This document shows, piece after piece, positions 1-8,758 of a stretch of 64,000 bases of DNA. The position numbers and the translations under genes are program-made. Position 1 is the first letter of the stretch. Each line of letters starts with the position of its first letter. The notes under the pieces were generated by a model. The model did not search any database and was not told the DNA's origin. It worked only from the letters and a program-made list of their open reading frames with translations. The stretch is from assembly GCA_032161045.1 (NCBI GenBank), contig JAVHTH010000016.1; one strand, 5' to 3'. Source of the stretch: Fervidibacter sinensis. Lineage in GTDB: Bacteria > Armatimonadota > Fervidibacteria > Fervidibacterales > Fervidibacteraceae.

Positions 1-82
1 ATGAAGTCCAAACTGTAACGACGAGGTTTCACCACAACAGCCATCTCCACTCACCTCCATTGACAGTTTTTCAACTCACACT

Positions 83-1048
83 TCACTCTTCAACTTCAAC
101 GCTAAGAGGTTGACCAATGCGGACCAAGCCCGTTTCAGTGATTTCCATAAGGTGCGTCTTGGTATCGTGACCGCAAAGCCTGCAGCCGTCAATTCGGAAC
201 AACCGAACGATTTCGCCAACCGGGGCTTTGTAGAGTTTTGCTTCAAAGCGGTTGGTGACAAGAACCTTGGACAAAACGATGGAGCAGTCAACGATGTGGC
301 TGACAGCGTAACCACCTGCCGCTTCAGGCGAAAGTTGTTCGTGGGAACTGCGTTTCTGCGAAACAAACAACGCCGTTTGACGCCACTTCTTGGCGAAGTT
401 GAAGAGTGTGCGAACGATGTCGCGAGCCATCATCTCGCGAGCCTCGTAGAGCCCTGTGATTGAGTCAACGACCAACGACTTAGTTTCGTAAGTTTTGATG
501 GCGTGGGCGAGCGTGTTCAAAAGCGTTGGCAGGCTATGCCTTAAAACCGCATAACTGGCTGCATCAACGAGAACGATTTTGTCCTGCACCGATTCGTAAT
601 CAATTCCCATCGCTGTCGCCCTTTGCCTCAGTCCTGCAGCGACGAAAGGCGCTGGGCTTTCAATTGTGACGAACAAAACTGGATAGCCCATACTTGCCTG
701 CTTAATTGCAAACTGCTCAACCATAAGGCTCTTACCAGTGTCAGGGACACCTGTGATGTTGACAACCGCGTAAGAGGGGAAGCCTCCGAGAGGCTTCTTA
801 ACAGGCTTTCCGTCCCGAATCTCGGTGGTGAAGAACAGATCATCAAGCCCTTCAACTCCCGAAGCAATTCCAAACAACCTCGGAGCCTTTTTGCCCGCTT
901 CCCTCAGGGTTGACAGGCTTTCAACGAGAGGTTTATGCTCCTCGTGCTCAATTTCCGTTTCTTCGGCTATTACTGCTCCCCTCCCCTCGGTCGCCTCAGC
1001 AGCGAAAATTTCCTCTTCGGTTTTAGCCTTGACATTTTTGCGTGCCAT
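83..1048 (-). CDS. Single-domain KaiC-like RecA-fold ATPase
   Basis: This is a P-loop ATPase of the KaiC/RadA superfamily, about 321 residues, resembling the short KaiC-domain proteins common in archaea and thermophiles rather than the double-domain cyanobacterial clock protein. Visible motifs are Walker A GVPDTGKS (residues about 100-107), the acidic strand ending IESP, and Walker B SLVVDS (about 191-196). The C-terminus carries CRLCGHDTKTH, a possible small metal site. A highly charged tail of about 50 residues precedes the ATPase core. The reading frame stays open upstream to 1210, but the ATG at 1048 has AAGGAGGTGG (1053-1062) directly before it, so I choose that start. No kaiA or kaiB is nearby, and the only neighbour is the divergent tRNA gene. 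The cellular role of this family is not settled; a signalling or regulatory ATPase is inference. Confidence 0.85.
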   Translation of the reverse strand: MARKNVKAKTEEEIFAAEATEGRGAVIAEETEIEHEEHKPLVESLSTLREAGKKAPRLFGIASGVEGLDDLFFTTEIRDGKPVKKPLGGFPSYAVVNITGVPDTGKSLMVEQFAIKQASMGYPVLFVTIESPAPFVAAGLRQRATAMGIDYESVQDKIVLVDAASYAVLRHSLPTLLNTLAHAIKTYETKSLVVDSITGLYEAREMMARDIVRTLFNFAKKWRQTALFVSQKRSSHEQLSPEAAGGYAVSHIVDCSIVLSKVLVTNRFEAKLYKAPVGEIVRLFRIDGCRLCGHDTKTHLMEITETGLVRIGQPLSVEVEE

Positions 1049-1250
1049 TTTTACCACCTCCTTGATTTTGGGCAACGACTGGATTGGAGACACGGAAGGC
1101 ACATCCCCGCCCGAAGGTGAAGCCGCTGAAGCCATGAAAATTTTTACACACTTGCAAGAGCAGTTAAACATAAAGCCTTGAACGACGATTTTAAGGTAGT
1201 TGAGGATCAAGGTCGCGTTCCTTCGCAGAACGCTACAACTGAGCGAAGTG

Positions 1251-1259
1251 TGTTATAAT
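1251..1259 (+). promoter_or_regulatory. Extended -10 promoter of tRNA-Thr
   Basis: TGTTATAAT is a perfect extended -10 element (TGN plus TATAAT) ending 14 bases before the mature tRNA 5' end. No good -35 box is visible at the usual distance, which fits an extended -10 promoter. Confidence 0.7.
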
Positions 1260-1273
1260 TTTTGCCAGCGAAA

Positions 1274-1348
1274 GCCCTCGTAGCTCAGCGGCAGAGCGCA
1301 CCCTTGGTAAGGGTGAGGTCCCGGGTTCAAGTCCCGGCGGGGGCTCCA
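1274..1348 (+). tRNA. tRNA-Thr (anticodon GGT), CCA encoded
   Basis: The 75-nt sequence folds as a full cloverleaf. The acceptor stem pairs GCCCTCG with CGGGGGC with one G-U pair. The D arm has GCTC/GAGC, the anticodon stem CACCC/GGGTG encloses loop TTGGTAA (anticodon GGT), and the T arm has CCGGG/CCCGG with loop TTCAAGT. The CCA end is encoded in the DNA. It stands alone between the KaiC gene and the cation transporters. Confidence 0.96.
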
Positions 1349-1487
1349 TTATCGTGCGACTCCCGGTATCAAAAGCCCTTCACTAACATCCGTTTAAGGC
1401 TTATTTGTTTTTGCCTTTGCCAAGACAATGCACCCAAGCCAAAATAAGGTTCAGGCGTTACCAAAGCGAACAAAGAAGGGAGTTGGA

Positions 1488-2420
1488 ATGGAGCAACTGC
1501 AGAAACAAAAAGCAGCGACCATTTCGGTTATGGCAACAAGCGTATTGACAACCGTTAAACTTTTGGTCGGTTGGTGGAGTGGCTCGGTCAGCGTGATTTC
1601 TGAGGGGTTGCATTCTGGAACCGACCTATTAGCAGCGTTGATGGCATGGTTTGCTGTCCGCCAATCAGGGAAGCCCCCCGATGCTGGGCACCCTTACGGA
1701 CACGGAAAATTTGAGAGCCTATCTGGAGCGGTTGAGGCTGTTTTGATTTGGCTTGCTTGTTTCCTCATCGCACGGGAGGCAATCCGAAAATTGATGCATG
1801 GAGTTGAAGTTTCTCAACCGGTCGCTGCTATCGCTGTCATGGCTCTTTCAACGGTCGTCAACTTCGTTGTCTCCGCTCATTTGTTCGCTATCGCTAAAAG
1901 AACTGAGTCATTGGCTTTGGAAGCGGATGGATGGCACTTGCGCACCGATGCCTATTCGTCTGGTGCAGTTTTGATAGGGCTTGGAGTATTGACAATCACT
2001 GGTTGGCATTTTTTAGACCCATTGCTCGCCCTTTTGGTCGCAATACTCATCGCCAAGGCTGGATATGACCTGCTCACTCAAGCATCAAAGCATCTTCTGG
2101 ATGCAGCACTGCCATCACCTGAGGAGTCAATTGTCGCAAACATATTGCAACAGCACGCCCCAAATTTCATTAACGCTCATCGCTTGAGGACGAGGCAAGC
2201 AGGCAAGCAAAGATACATTGACCTCCACCTTGTCGTGAGGGATGACATGACGGTTGAAGAGGCACACCGACTTTGTGACGAGATTGAGCGCGATATCCGC
2301 AAAGCGTTGCCCGACGCAGATGTCACTATCCATGTTGAGCCTGAAAGCGCTTTCAAAAGCCATAGCGCTGACGAAGTGTCACAATATCGCTTCATTCGGC
2401 GTCCACAGAAGTCAAAATGA
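1488..2420 (+). CDS. Cation diffusion facilitator, copy 1
   Basis: This is an inner-membrane metal/proton antiporter of the CDF family that exports divalent metals such as zinc, iron or manganese; the substrate cannot be read from sequence. It has six hydrophobic segments and a C-terminal cytoplasmic dimerisation domain. The transport site is intact: HSGTD in TM2 (His codon at 1611) and HLRTD in TM5. The family signature KPPD..HPYGHGKFES follows TM2. The ATG at 1488 has AAGGGAG just upstream and is preferred over an in-frame ATG at 1428. A second CDF gene follows about 40 bases downstream, and the two C-terminal domains are almost identical over some 65 residues while the membrane parts differ much more. 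Confidence 0.93.
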   Translation: MEQLQKQKAATISVMATSVLTTVKLLVGWWSGSVSVISEGLHSGTDLLAALMAWFAVRQSGKPPDAGHPYGHGKFESLSGAVEAVLIWLACFLIAREAIRKLMHGVEVSQPVAAIAVMALSTVVNFVVSAHLFAIAKRTESLALEADGWHLRTDAYSSGAVLIGLGVLTITGWHFLDPLLALLVAILIAKAGYDLLTQASKHLLDAALPSPEESIVANILQQHAPNFINAHRLRTRQAGKQRYIDLHLVVRDDMTVEEAHRLCDEIERDIRKALPDADVTIHVEPESAFKSHSADEVSQYRFIRRPQKSK

Positions 2421-2462
2421 TTGAAAAGCATACGACACGCTTACAAGAGGAGTGAGATCAAG

Positions 2463-3395
2463 TTGTCGCAAGGAGTTGAACAGCGTGCAGCCGCCATTTC
2501 GGTTATCGCAACGGCAGCGCTAACTGCGGCGGAGATAACCGTTGGCATTTTCAGTGGCGCTGTAAGTGTAGTCGCTAATGGTGTTCAGTCGGCATTGGAT
2601 TTAGTGGCGGCGTTGACGGCGTGGTTTGCAGTTTCACAAGCGGCAAAACCGCCTGACCGAAGCCACCGTTATGGACACGGAAAAGTAGAAAGTTTGCTGG
2701 GAGCGATTCAGGCTTTGTTGATTTGGTTAACCGCTGGCTTCATCACTGCCGATGCAGTGCAAAAACTTCTCAAGGGCACGACGGTTGATTACCCATTAGC
2801 CGCTATGGTGATGATGGGGATTTCTGTTGCCGTTGATGTGAGTGTGGCTCGCTATCTGTTTTCTGTCGCACGAAAGTTTGATTCCTTGGCGTTAGAAGCG
2901 GACGCTTGGCACTTGCAAGCGGATGCTTTGGCAGCCCTTTCAATTTTCGCAGGCTTGGGAGTTTTGAACTTGACGGGATGGCACTTTATTGACCCTTTGC
3001 TTGCGATTCTCGTCGCTTTGTTGATTGTCAAGGCTGGATTTGACATACTCAAACAGGCTGTAACGCACCTGCTTGACACTGCACTTCCCGAAGAAGAGGA
3101 AGTGATGATAGACCGCGTGCTTAACTCATATGCCCATCGGTTCATCAATGCACACCGACTACGGACGAGGCAGGCTGGCAAGCACCGATACATTGACCTT
3201 CACCTTGTCGTGCGGGACGATATGACAGTTGAGGAGGCTCACCAACTTTGCGACGAAATTGAACACGACATCCGTCAAGCGTTGCCGAACGCCGATGTCA
3301 CCATCCATGTTGAATCTGAGAGTGCTTTCAAAGAGCAAGGCGCTGAGGACACATTTGAGCAGCCAAAAACATCTTCTGGGACGGGAGCGCCATGA
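2463..3395 (+). CDS. Cation diffusion facilitator, copy 2
   Basis: This tandem paralogue of the preceding transporter has the same six-helix layout and C-terminal domain (AHRLRTRQAGK, then VRDDMTVEEAH). The TM5 metal pair HLQAD is kept, but the TM2 motif is QSALD (Gln codon 2586-2588) where copy 1 has HSGTD, so one expected ligand is replaced by glutamine. I take the TTG at 2463 as start: it is preceded by AGAGGAG about ten bases upstream, and the resulting N-terminus lines up with copy 1. The frame also opens with a TTG directly after the stop of copy 1, but without a good binding site. The stop overlaps the start of the next gene (ATGA). A changed metal preference or a heterodimer with copy 1 is plausible but inferred. 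Confidence 0.9.
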   Translation: MSQGVEQRAAAISVIATAALTAAEITVGIFSGAVSVVANGVQSALDLVAALTAWFAVSQAAKPPDRSHRYGHGKVESLLGAIQALLIWLTAGFITADAVQKLLKGTTVDYPLAAMVMMGISVAVDVSVARYLFSVARKFDSLALEADAWHLQADALAALSIFAGLGVLNLTGWHFIDPLLAILVALLIVKAGFDILKQAVTHLLDTALPEEEEVMIDRVLNSYAHRFINAHRLRTRQAGKHRYIDLHLVVRDDMTVEEAHQLCDEIEHDIRQALPNADVTIHVESESAFKEQGAEDTFEQPKTSSGTGAP

Positions 3396-4387
3396 GACCG
3401 AAAGGAATCATACATGCAGTTGGATGGGGCGTAGCATTTGCTGGGCTTATGTTCGCTGTTTTTAAAGCGGGGCAAATGACTTGGAAGCGATGGGTAGAAT
3501 GGAGCGAGGGAGTAAACCGCAGGGTAATTATACCCTCTCCTGACAAGCGAATTTTGGTTGCTCCGCCTCCGCAACCTTTGCCACCCGGTTACGCCGTTTT
3601 CATCCTCTGCTATCACGACTTCCGCGAGAAGCCCAATAAGTGGTCCATCACTCCCCAGCGTTTGGAAGCACACTTACAAACTTTGAAGGCTTTAGGTTTC
3701 ACTTTCCTCACGGTCAGCGAAGCGGTTGAACTGCTGCTGGGGAGGTGGCATGGCCCTTTGCCTGAGCGAGTGGTCGTCATAACAGTGGATGACGGTTTCC
3801 AATCCGCATACACGATTTTATTCCCGCTTCTGAAGCGCTACAAAGCGAAAGCGACCCTGTTCATTTACACCGACTGGATTGGCAAGAGGCGTGGCGCGTT
3901 GACTTGGGAGCAGTTGCGGGAGATGGCTCAATCTGGCTTGGTTGAAATCGCTTCACACACTGTAACTCATCCCTATCCCCGACGGCTTAAACGGAACCTC
4001 TCTTACGAACAGTATCGCGACCGAATGAAATCGGAATTTGAGCAATCCAAGAGAGAGTTGGAGCAAAAGTTGGGAATCAAAATCAACGGCATAGCATACC
4101 CCGGCGGTCAAATTGACGGGACAATGAAAGCACTTGCACAGCAAGCAGGGTATAAATGGGCAGTGGTGGTTAACCCCGAGCCTGTCACGGTCAACTTTGA
4201 CCGATACGCCATACCCCGTTATGGTGTGAGTTCCGAGACAACGGTGGCGATGCTGAAAACATGGGTAACAAGACAGCCCACCCAACTGGTTCGTTTCAGC
4301 GGGAAAACCGAAAAGACAGAGAATGCACGCAAATCAAATACCCGCAACTTCGCCCATGTTTCGTATGGTCGCAATGCAAAGCGATGA
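3392..4387 (+). CDS. Membrane-anchored polysaccharide deacetylase (NodB fold)
   Basis: This 331-residue carbohydrate esterase family 4 protein removes N-acetyl groups from cell-wall or surface polysaccharide. An N-terminal hydrophobic segment (about residues 7-25) would anchor it with the catalytic domain outside the cytoplasm. The NodB motifs are visible: TVDDG (131-135, catalytic base and metal ligand), SHTVTHP (188-194, two histidine ligands) and YPGG near residue 236. The entry to the domain, ILCYHDF, is typical of the PgaB/IcaB-like branch. Its ATG overlaps the stop of CDF copy 2 by four bases, so it is probably translated from the same mRNA. Natural substrate unknown. Confidence 0.93.
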   Translation: MRPKGIIHAVGWGVAFAGLMFAVFKAGQMTWKRWVEWSEGVNRRVIIPSPDKRILVAPPPQPLPPGYAVFILCYHDFREKPNKWSITPQRLEAHLQTLKALGFTFLTVSEAVELLLGRWHGPLPERVVVITVDDGFQSAYTILFPLLKRYKAKATLFIYTDWIGKRRGALTWEQLREMAQSGLVEIASHTVTHPYPRRLKRNLSYEQYRDRMKSEFEQSKRELEQKLGIKINGIAYPGGQIDGTMKALAQQAGYKWAVVVNPEPVTVNFDRYAIPRYGVSSETTVAMLKTWVTRQPTQLVRFSGKTEKTENARKSNTRNFAHVSYGRNAKR

Positions 4388-4407
4388 AGTTTCGTTTGCC
4401 CTGTTTC

Positions 4408-5598
4408 TCACTGCACTGAAGGCGGGTTGGCAAATCCAGCCCACAGTTCCTCAAGTTCCTCTGGGGTTGGGTGATACGAGAACAGGATGATGCGATACCT
4501 CAGCGTCAACTTTTCGCCCTTTGCAAGTTTACCCACATCTTCTGGGGGAAGTCCAAAATCCTTACGCCCAAACGGACCATTAGCAAAAAGCCCATAATCA
4601 CGGACATGCCAAGGGTTTGGGAAACTGCGATTGTCTTTGTGGTCAAAGAAAGCGATCGCTACGGGTTCGCCACCAATTGTTCCGTAATAAAGGCACCATT
4701 TCGCCCGCTTGCCCCAAGCGTCTTTATCGCGATGACCCGTTGAGAGCAAGATGTGTCCCGTCCCCCTTGACAAAGTCAACTCATCTGGAATGCGAATTGC
4801 GACGAAACCCTCTTTCGTGTCGCCAAAGTTGATATCGCCTTCGGTTGCGATGAAGGTTTGAGTCAAGTCCAAAATTCGCATGTTTTGAAGTTCGGTGAAG
4901 CGTAGTTCTTGGACAGCCTCACAAAGTTTACTTCCATCAACTCCAAGCCAGTCATGCCTTGCCCTTAAGAGTCCGAAAAGCGGACCGCTTTCCAAGGCTT
5001 CAAAAACCTTGTGGACAATCCTGCCCCTTTCACTCCACAAATCATGTCCGTTGACATCGCCATGAGCGACCCAAAAGCCTTTGTGATGTGGGTGGTCGCG
5101 TGTCTCACCTTCACGGGGCTCAACAGGGAAACCCCTTGTCAAGACCTTGCCGTTCGGTCCAACCAACGGAAAGCAAAAGGGCTTAGCAAATTCAGGGGTG
5201 AAATAGTATCGGGTGAAAAGTTGACCATTGACCGTCACATTCACCCACTTTTGTTCCTGAGTCAGCACAACTTTCGGCTGAACGGGCTCAGGTTTTAGGG
5301 TGACCCTATAGGAGCGCTTTGAGTTTGCCGGGAGTTGATTTTCAAGCCACACCACTAAACATTTTCCGTCAATGCCCCGCAACAATTGGGCTGGAAAATT
5401 CCTCCCGTCCTCGGAGATCACCTGCGCGCTCTTTGTATCTGGCGCAGGGACGACTTCAACGCTCAGGAAAGTTGCTTTGAGAGGTTGGTCGGTCTTGACA
5501 GTTACCACTAACTCGTCCATACCCTTGCCCTCCTTTCCCAAAGCGAAGAAAATGAAAAGCGTCATAACCCCTACACTCATCATTATTGCCCGCACCAT
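4408..5598 (-). CDS. DUF6807 / PmoA-like family protein, secreted
   Basis: The protein of about 396 residues begins with a hydrophobic signal-like segment (MVRAIMMSVGVMTLFIFFAL) and continues as the beta-rich DUF6807 domain, often annotated as methane oxygenase PmoA although unrelated to methane monooxygenase. The hallmark HPHHKGFW is present, followed by GDVNGHDLW. Members usually sit in polysaccharide or sugar-acid utilisation clusters, and here it lies beside an Ig-repeat exoprotein, a Gfo/Idh/MocA enzyme and a GH29 fucosidase. I choose the ATG at 5598 because AAGGGGG precedes it and it leaves a proper signal peptide; the open frame extends to 5658. Biochemical activity is not established for the family, so a sugar-related role is inference from context. 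Confidence 0.85.
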   Translation of the reverse strand: MVRAIMMSVGVMTLFIFFALGKEGKGMDELVVTVKTDQPLKATFLSVEVVPAPDTKSAQVISEDGRNFPAQLLRGIDGKCLVVWLENQLPANSKRSYRVTLKPEPVQPKVVLTQEQKWVNVTVNGQLFTRYYFTPEFAKPFCFPLVGPNGKVLTRGFPVEPREGETRDHPHHKGFWVAHGDVNGHDLWSERGRIVHKVFEALESGPLFGLLRARHDWLGVDGSKLCEAVQELRFTELQNMRILDLTQTFIATEGDINFGDTKEGFVAIRIPDELTLSRGTGHILLSTGHRDKDAWGKRAKWCLYYGTIGGEPVAIAFFDHKDNRSFPNPWHVRDYGLFANGPFGRKDFGLPPEDVGKLAKGEKLTLRYRIILFSYHPTPEELEELWAGFANPPSVQ

Positions 5599-5716
5599 TG
5601 CACAACGCCCCCTTCTGCCGTCAGTGCAAATCCCGAAATTTGCGTTATGAACCGCCACGCTTAAAAAGATATTGTGTCAGCCTTCTGATGTCGCTGCTTT
5701 GTGACCGTTCAAACTT

Positions 5717-8551
5717 TCATTGAGCCCCAACTCCGCCGTCACCCCATGCGGTTCGGAAAGACAATGAATAGCCTTCTTGGAGAGGCGTTCCCATAGCCTC
5801 CTTCACGCACCCGGCAGGTATCGTCACAATGTATCGTCTGTTTTTCTTGAAAGGTTGAACGGGACGAATCTCAATCTGGACCCCATGGGAAATGAGGGTT
5901 TGTATCTGCACAAGAGTGCCGTCTTCCCCCTTTAGGGCTATTTGACCCCAATTGTCACCTTGAACGATGTTCTTCGTGAAGCGGACATAGATTGTAGCGT
6001 TCCGATTGACATTGGATTCTCCATCAGCAGGGGAAGTGAAAGAAACCCGAGGTGGTAAACCGCCCGTGCCTGTAGTGAATTGGAGAGTTATTGGGCTTTG
6101 CAAACCGTTGCCTTTTAAGTCCACAATTGCGTCTGAAGGGATTGCAACAGTTATGTTGGTGTTCGCAGGTAAGGGGTTATTAGGCTCAATGACCAATTCA
6201 TCGTGCCTGATCCCTGCGCGAAATTGGACATTGGTTGCACCAGCCTTGACATTTATTCCATTGAAGTTTTTCCCCACTTTCACCGCTTCGGAAAACCTTA
6301 CGACAATGGCATCATCCCGATAGGCACCCTTCGCACCTTGAGCAGGTAATGTGCTTTTGGCAGTTGGGGGGATGGCGGTGTTGAAACTGAAACTGAATGC
6401 CGCCGATGGTGCTTCGGTTTGTGGGTTCTTGACAGCACCTCGGGGCAAAGTGACTGTGCAAGTATGATTGAAAGGCAAAGGTGACTTTGGGGTTATGATT
6501 AGTGTGTCGCGCATGGATAAATTCGGTGCGAGTTGCAGATATACCGCTACATTACTTGAGCCAACTCGGACAGAGATTTTCCCTAACTCCGGACCTCCCG
6601 TTATTGGTTGACTAAATTTCACGACGATCGGAGAATTCACAGGCACATCTGTTTCTTTATCGTGAGGGCTAACTGCCACTATAGCCAAAGGTGGGGCAGT
6701 CGTGAAACTCCACTGATACGGAACATTGGCGATACCGTTTTTGTCGCGGAAAGCGTCCCTTGGAATTTCCCAAACATACTGTTGCCCTGGCTCCAGCGGG
6801 GAAGTGAGAGAGAGTTTGACCTTGCCCTCCGAAGTTCGGATGGAGTAGTCAATACCTTTGCCTACCGAAGCGACCGCTTGTCCTGACGCTTTCTTCAATG
6901 TGACGCCGTTTATCGCTGGTCCCACTGAAGTCACGGGCGGATTGAAAGTTATCGTCGTTTCTGGCTTCATCGCAATGTTGACTGCCTTGTCGGAGGGTGT
7001 GGTATCAATGACCGTTGGCGACACCCCAGTTGTGAAGTGGAGCGTAAATGCGGCAAGGTTAGTGGTAGTTGAATTTGCCTTTCTCACGGCTCCGGGATTG
7101 ACTGTCAATTCGTATGTAGTGGAATCCGACAAGTCTTGATTGGGTTTAACTGTCAAGGTATTGCCCGAAGCGGAAACACTGCACCCAACCGCTGCGGCGC
7201 TGTTAACCACCCTCAGCGTTATGTTGCCTGCATTGTTGATCTGGATGTTGTCATTGAAGGTGAACTTTACATCTGGACGGAGTGGTTGATTGATTGAACC
7301 TTGTGGCGGGTTCGTGCCGATAACTTCCGGCGATTGGGGGCCTTGGTAATGAAGCCCAATGCAACCGATTTCTAAGCCCCTGTTGCCTTTTAGGTCGCCT
7401 TCAATGGTTCCATCGGTCCAAAAACTCAGGACTGTGTGTGAAAATCCCGCAGCAGCAATTTTCGCCTTCATCCTCAACCACACGAGCATGTAGTTTCCGC
7501 TTTGCGTTGGGAAGGAGTCATAAAACACTGTGTTCAACTTCGCAACTGCTTCGTCCACATCAAAAGCAGAAGCAACCAAAGCGATACACTCAAGAATGAA
7601 CTTAGCGTAACTGGCGGCTTCCATTTTCAAAACATCCAGCATGATGTCCACTATCGCATTCGCTTCATTTTGCATGGTGTCGCCTATGTATTCCTGAAGG
7701 TCGCCAGCGTTTTTAGTTGCCGACCAAAGTTTCTGCACTTCCCCGCGCTGAAGCACATTCGCGTTGTGAATAGACGACTCATTACTGTTCGTCACTCCCA
7801 CGCAAATTCCGACCGCATAACCACCTCTGCCCGTCCACGAGTCATTGGTCACATTGATTGTTCCCGCGTAAGAAGCATCAACAGTGATATCTGGGTTGGA
7901 ATTGAACCCCGTTGGGGTAGGTGGTTTGACGAAGGACTTCCAGAGAACATAATCAACGGCGGACTTATTAGGAGCGCCATGAAGAAAGCCCAATCCCGCA
8001 GCATGCATCCAAACTTTGCCTCTCGGCGGAATTGAAGTGAAACTCACTCTTCCTTCTTGACCGAACCAAGCGAAATTGGTTGCACAGCGAGCATTCCAAA
8101 TTCTTGCCCATGAAATGGAAGGGACAAGTTTAGGACTGCCGTTGGGCAAGTGAAGCGTAATTTCCAAGGAACTTACCGATGGCAAAAGGGATTCGTAAGG
8201 TAGCACAATGAAGACATCATGCCACCCTGCTGTGCTTGGGCGATTGTCATTCTGCCGACCTACTTGCACGGCTCCAAGTGTCTGTCCGACAGAGTTGAAA
8301 ACCTTAATCAAAGCCCAATCGTTCCTTGTGTCGCCGCCACTTGACTGGGCATACCAACGCACCTCAATTCCATCGGTTTGTTCGCCACCCAAATTAAGCC
8401 GATACTTTGATTCGTTCCTGCCCTCGGAAATGACTTCCCAACCTTGATACTGCTGAGAATTAGCATGGAGGGGATTCGTCACGCAAAGGAGCAAAATTTG
8501 GAGGAACATCACCGCAATCGCGTTCGCTCCGAGCCTGTTCGCTTCCATCAT
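5717..8551 (-). CDS. Secreted protein with five Big_5-type Ig-like repeats
   Basis: A large exoprotein of about 944 residues. A signal peptide (about residues 1-30, ending NPLHA) is followed by a unique N-terminal region of roughly 380 residues that looks beta-rich and concanavalin-like. At least five SbsA-type Ig-like (Big_5) repeats follow, each of about 100 residues and each opening with a motif of the type P..G..NV......I.. and closing with FTT or FRT. The C-terminus ends GDGGVGAQ with no obvious anchor, sorting motif or beta-barrel tail. The ATG at 8551 is preferred because GGGAGGT lies seven bases upstream. A role in surface adhesion or substrate binding is inferred from the repeats and the glycan-related neighbours; no catalytic motif was recognised. 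Confidence 0.85.
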   Translation of the reverse strand: MMEANRLGANAIAVMFLQILLLCVTNPLHANSQQYQGWEVISEGRNESKYRLNLGGEQTDGIEVRWYAQSSGGDTRNDWALIKVFNSVGQTLGAVQVGRQNDNRPSTAGWHDVFIVLPYESLLPSVSSLEITLHLPNGSPKLVPSISWARIWNARCATNFAWFGQEGRVSFTSIPPRGKVWMHAAGLGFLHGAPNKSAVDYVLWKSFVKPPTPTGFNSNPDITVDASYAGTINVTNDSWTGRGGYAVGICVGVTNSNESSIHNANVLQRGEVQKLWSATKNAGDLQEYIGDTMQNEANAIVDIMLDVLKMEAASYAKFILECIALVASAFDVDEAVAKLNTVFYDSFPTQSGNYMLVWLRMKAKIAAAGFSHTVLSFWTDGTIEGDLKGNRGLEIGCIGLHYQGPQSPEVIGTNPPQGSINQPLRPDVKFTFNDNIQINNAGNITLRVVNSAAAVGCSVSASGNTLTVKPNQDLSDSTTYELTVNPGAVRKANSTTTNLAAFTLHFTTGVSPTVIDTTPSDKAVNIAMKPETTITFNPPVTSVGPAINGVTLKKASGQAVASVGKGIDYSIRTSEGKVKLSLTSPLEPGQQYVWEIPRDAFRDKNGIANVPYQWSFTTAPPLAIVAVSPHDKETDVPVNSPIVVKFSQPITGGPELGKISVRVGSSNVAVYLQLAPNLSMRDTLIITPKSPLPFNHTCTVTLPRGAVKNPQTEAPSAAFSFSFNTAIPPTAKSTLPAQGAKGAYRDDAIVVRFSEAVKVGKNFNGINVKAGATNVQFRAGIRHDELVIEPNNPLPANTNITVAIPSDAIVDLKGNGLQSPITLQFTTGTGGLPPRVSFTSPADGESNVNRNATIYVRFTKNIVQGDNWGQIALKGEDGTLVQIQTLISHGVQIEIRPVQPFKKNRRYIVTIPAGCVKEAMGTPLQEGYSLSFRTAWGDGGVGAQ

Positions 8552-8713
8552 GTTTTCTACCTCCCTCGCAAGGGTCATGTTTTAAGTATCCCAATGATGC
8601 CAAAGGTCAGTTAACTTGTCAAGTCCCTTTGTCACTGGAGGGGCAAAGTCGCTTCAGTGAAAGTCTTGGGAATAGTTCGCTTCACTTTCCATTGCAACAC
8701 CATCACAAATGCC

Positions 8714-8722
8714 TGCTACACT
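8714..8722 (+). promoter_or_regulatory. Extended -10 promoter of the dehydrogenase-fucosidase pair
   Basis: TGCTACACT matches the extended -10 seen elsewhere in this window and lies 37 bases before the start at 8759. TTGCAA at 8692-8697 could be a weak -35 with a long 19-base spacer. Confidence 0.5.
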
Positions 8723-8758
8723 TTGAAGCGATACTGTGAACTTTTGGAGGGATGAAAG

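Noticed and set aside
83..1048. Circadian kaiABC locus
   Set aside because: Only one KaiC domain, and no kaiA or kaiB nearby.
4408..5598. Methane monooxygenase subunit (PmoA)
   Set aside because: The PmoA label on DUF6807 is a database name; this protein is a soluble secreted beta-rich domain, not a membrane copper enzyme.
7502..8035. 177-residue frame opposite the Ig-repeat protein
   Set aside because: Lies wholly inside the conserved N-terminal region of that gene; no support for coding.
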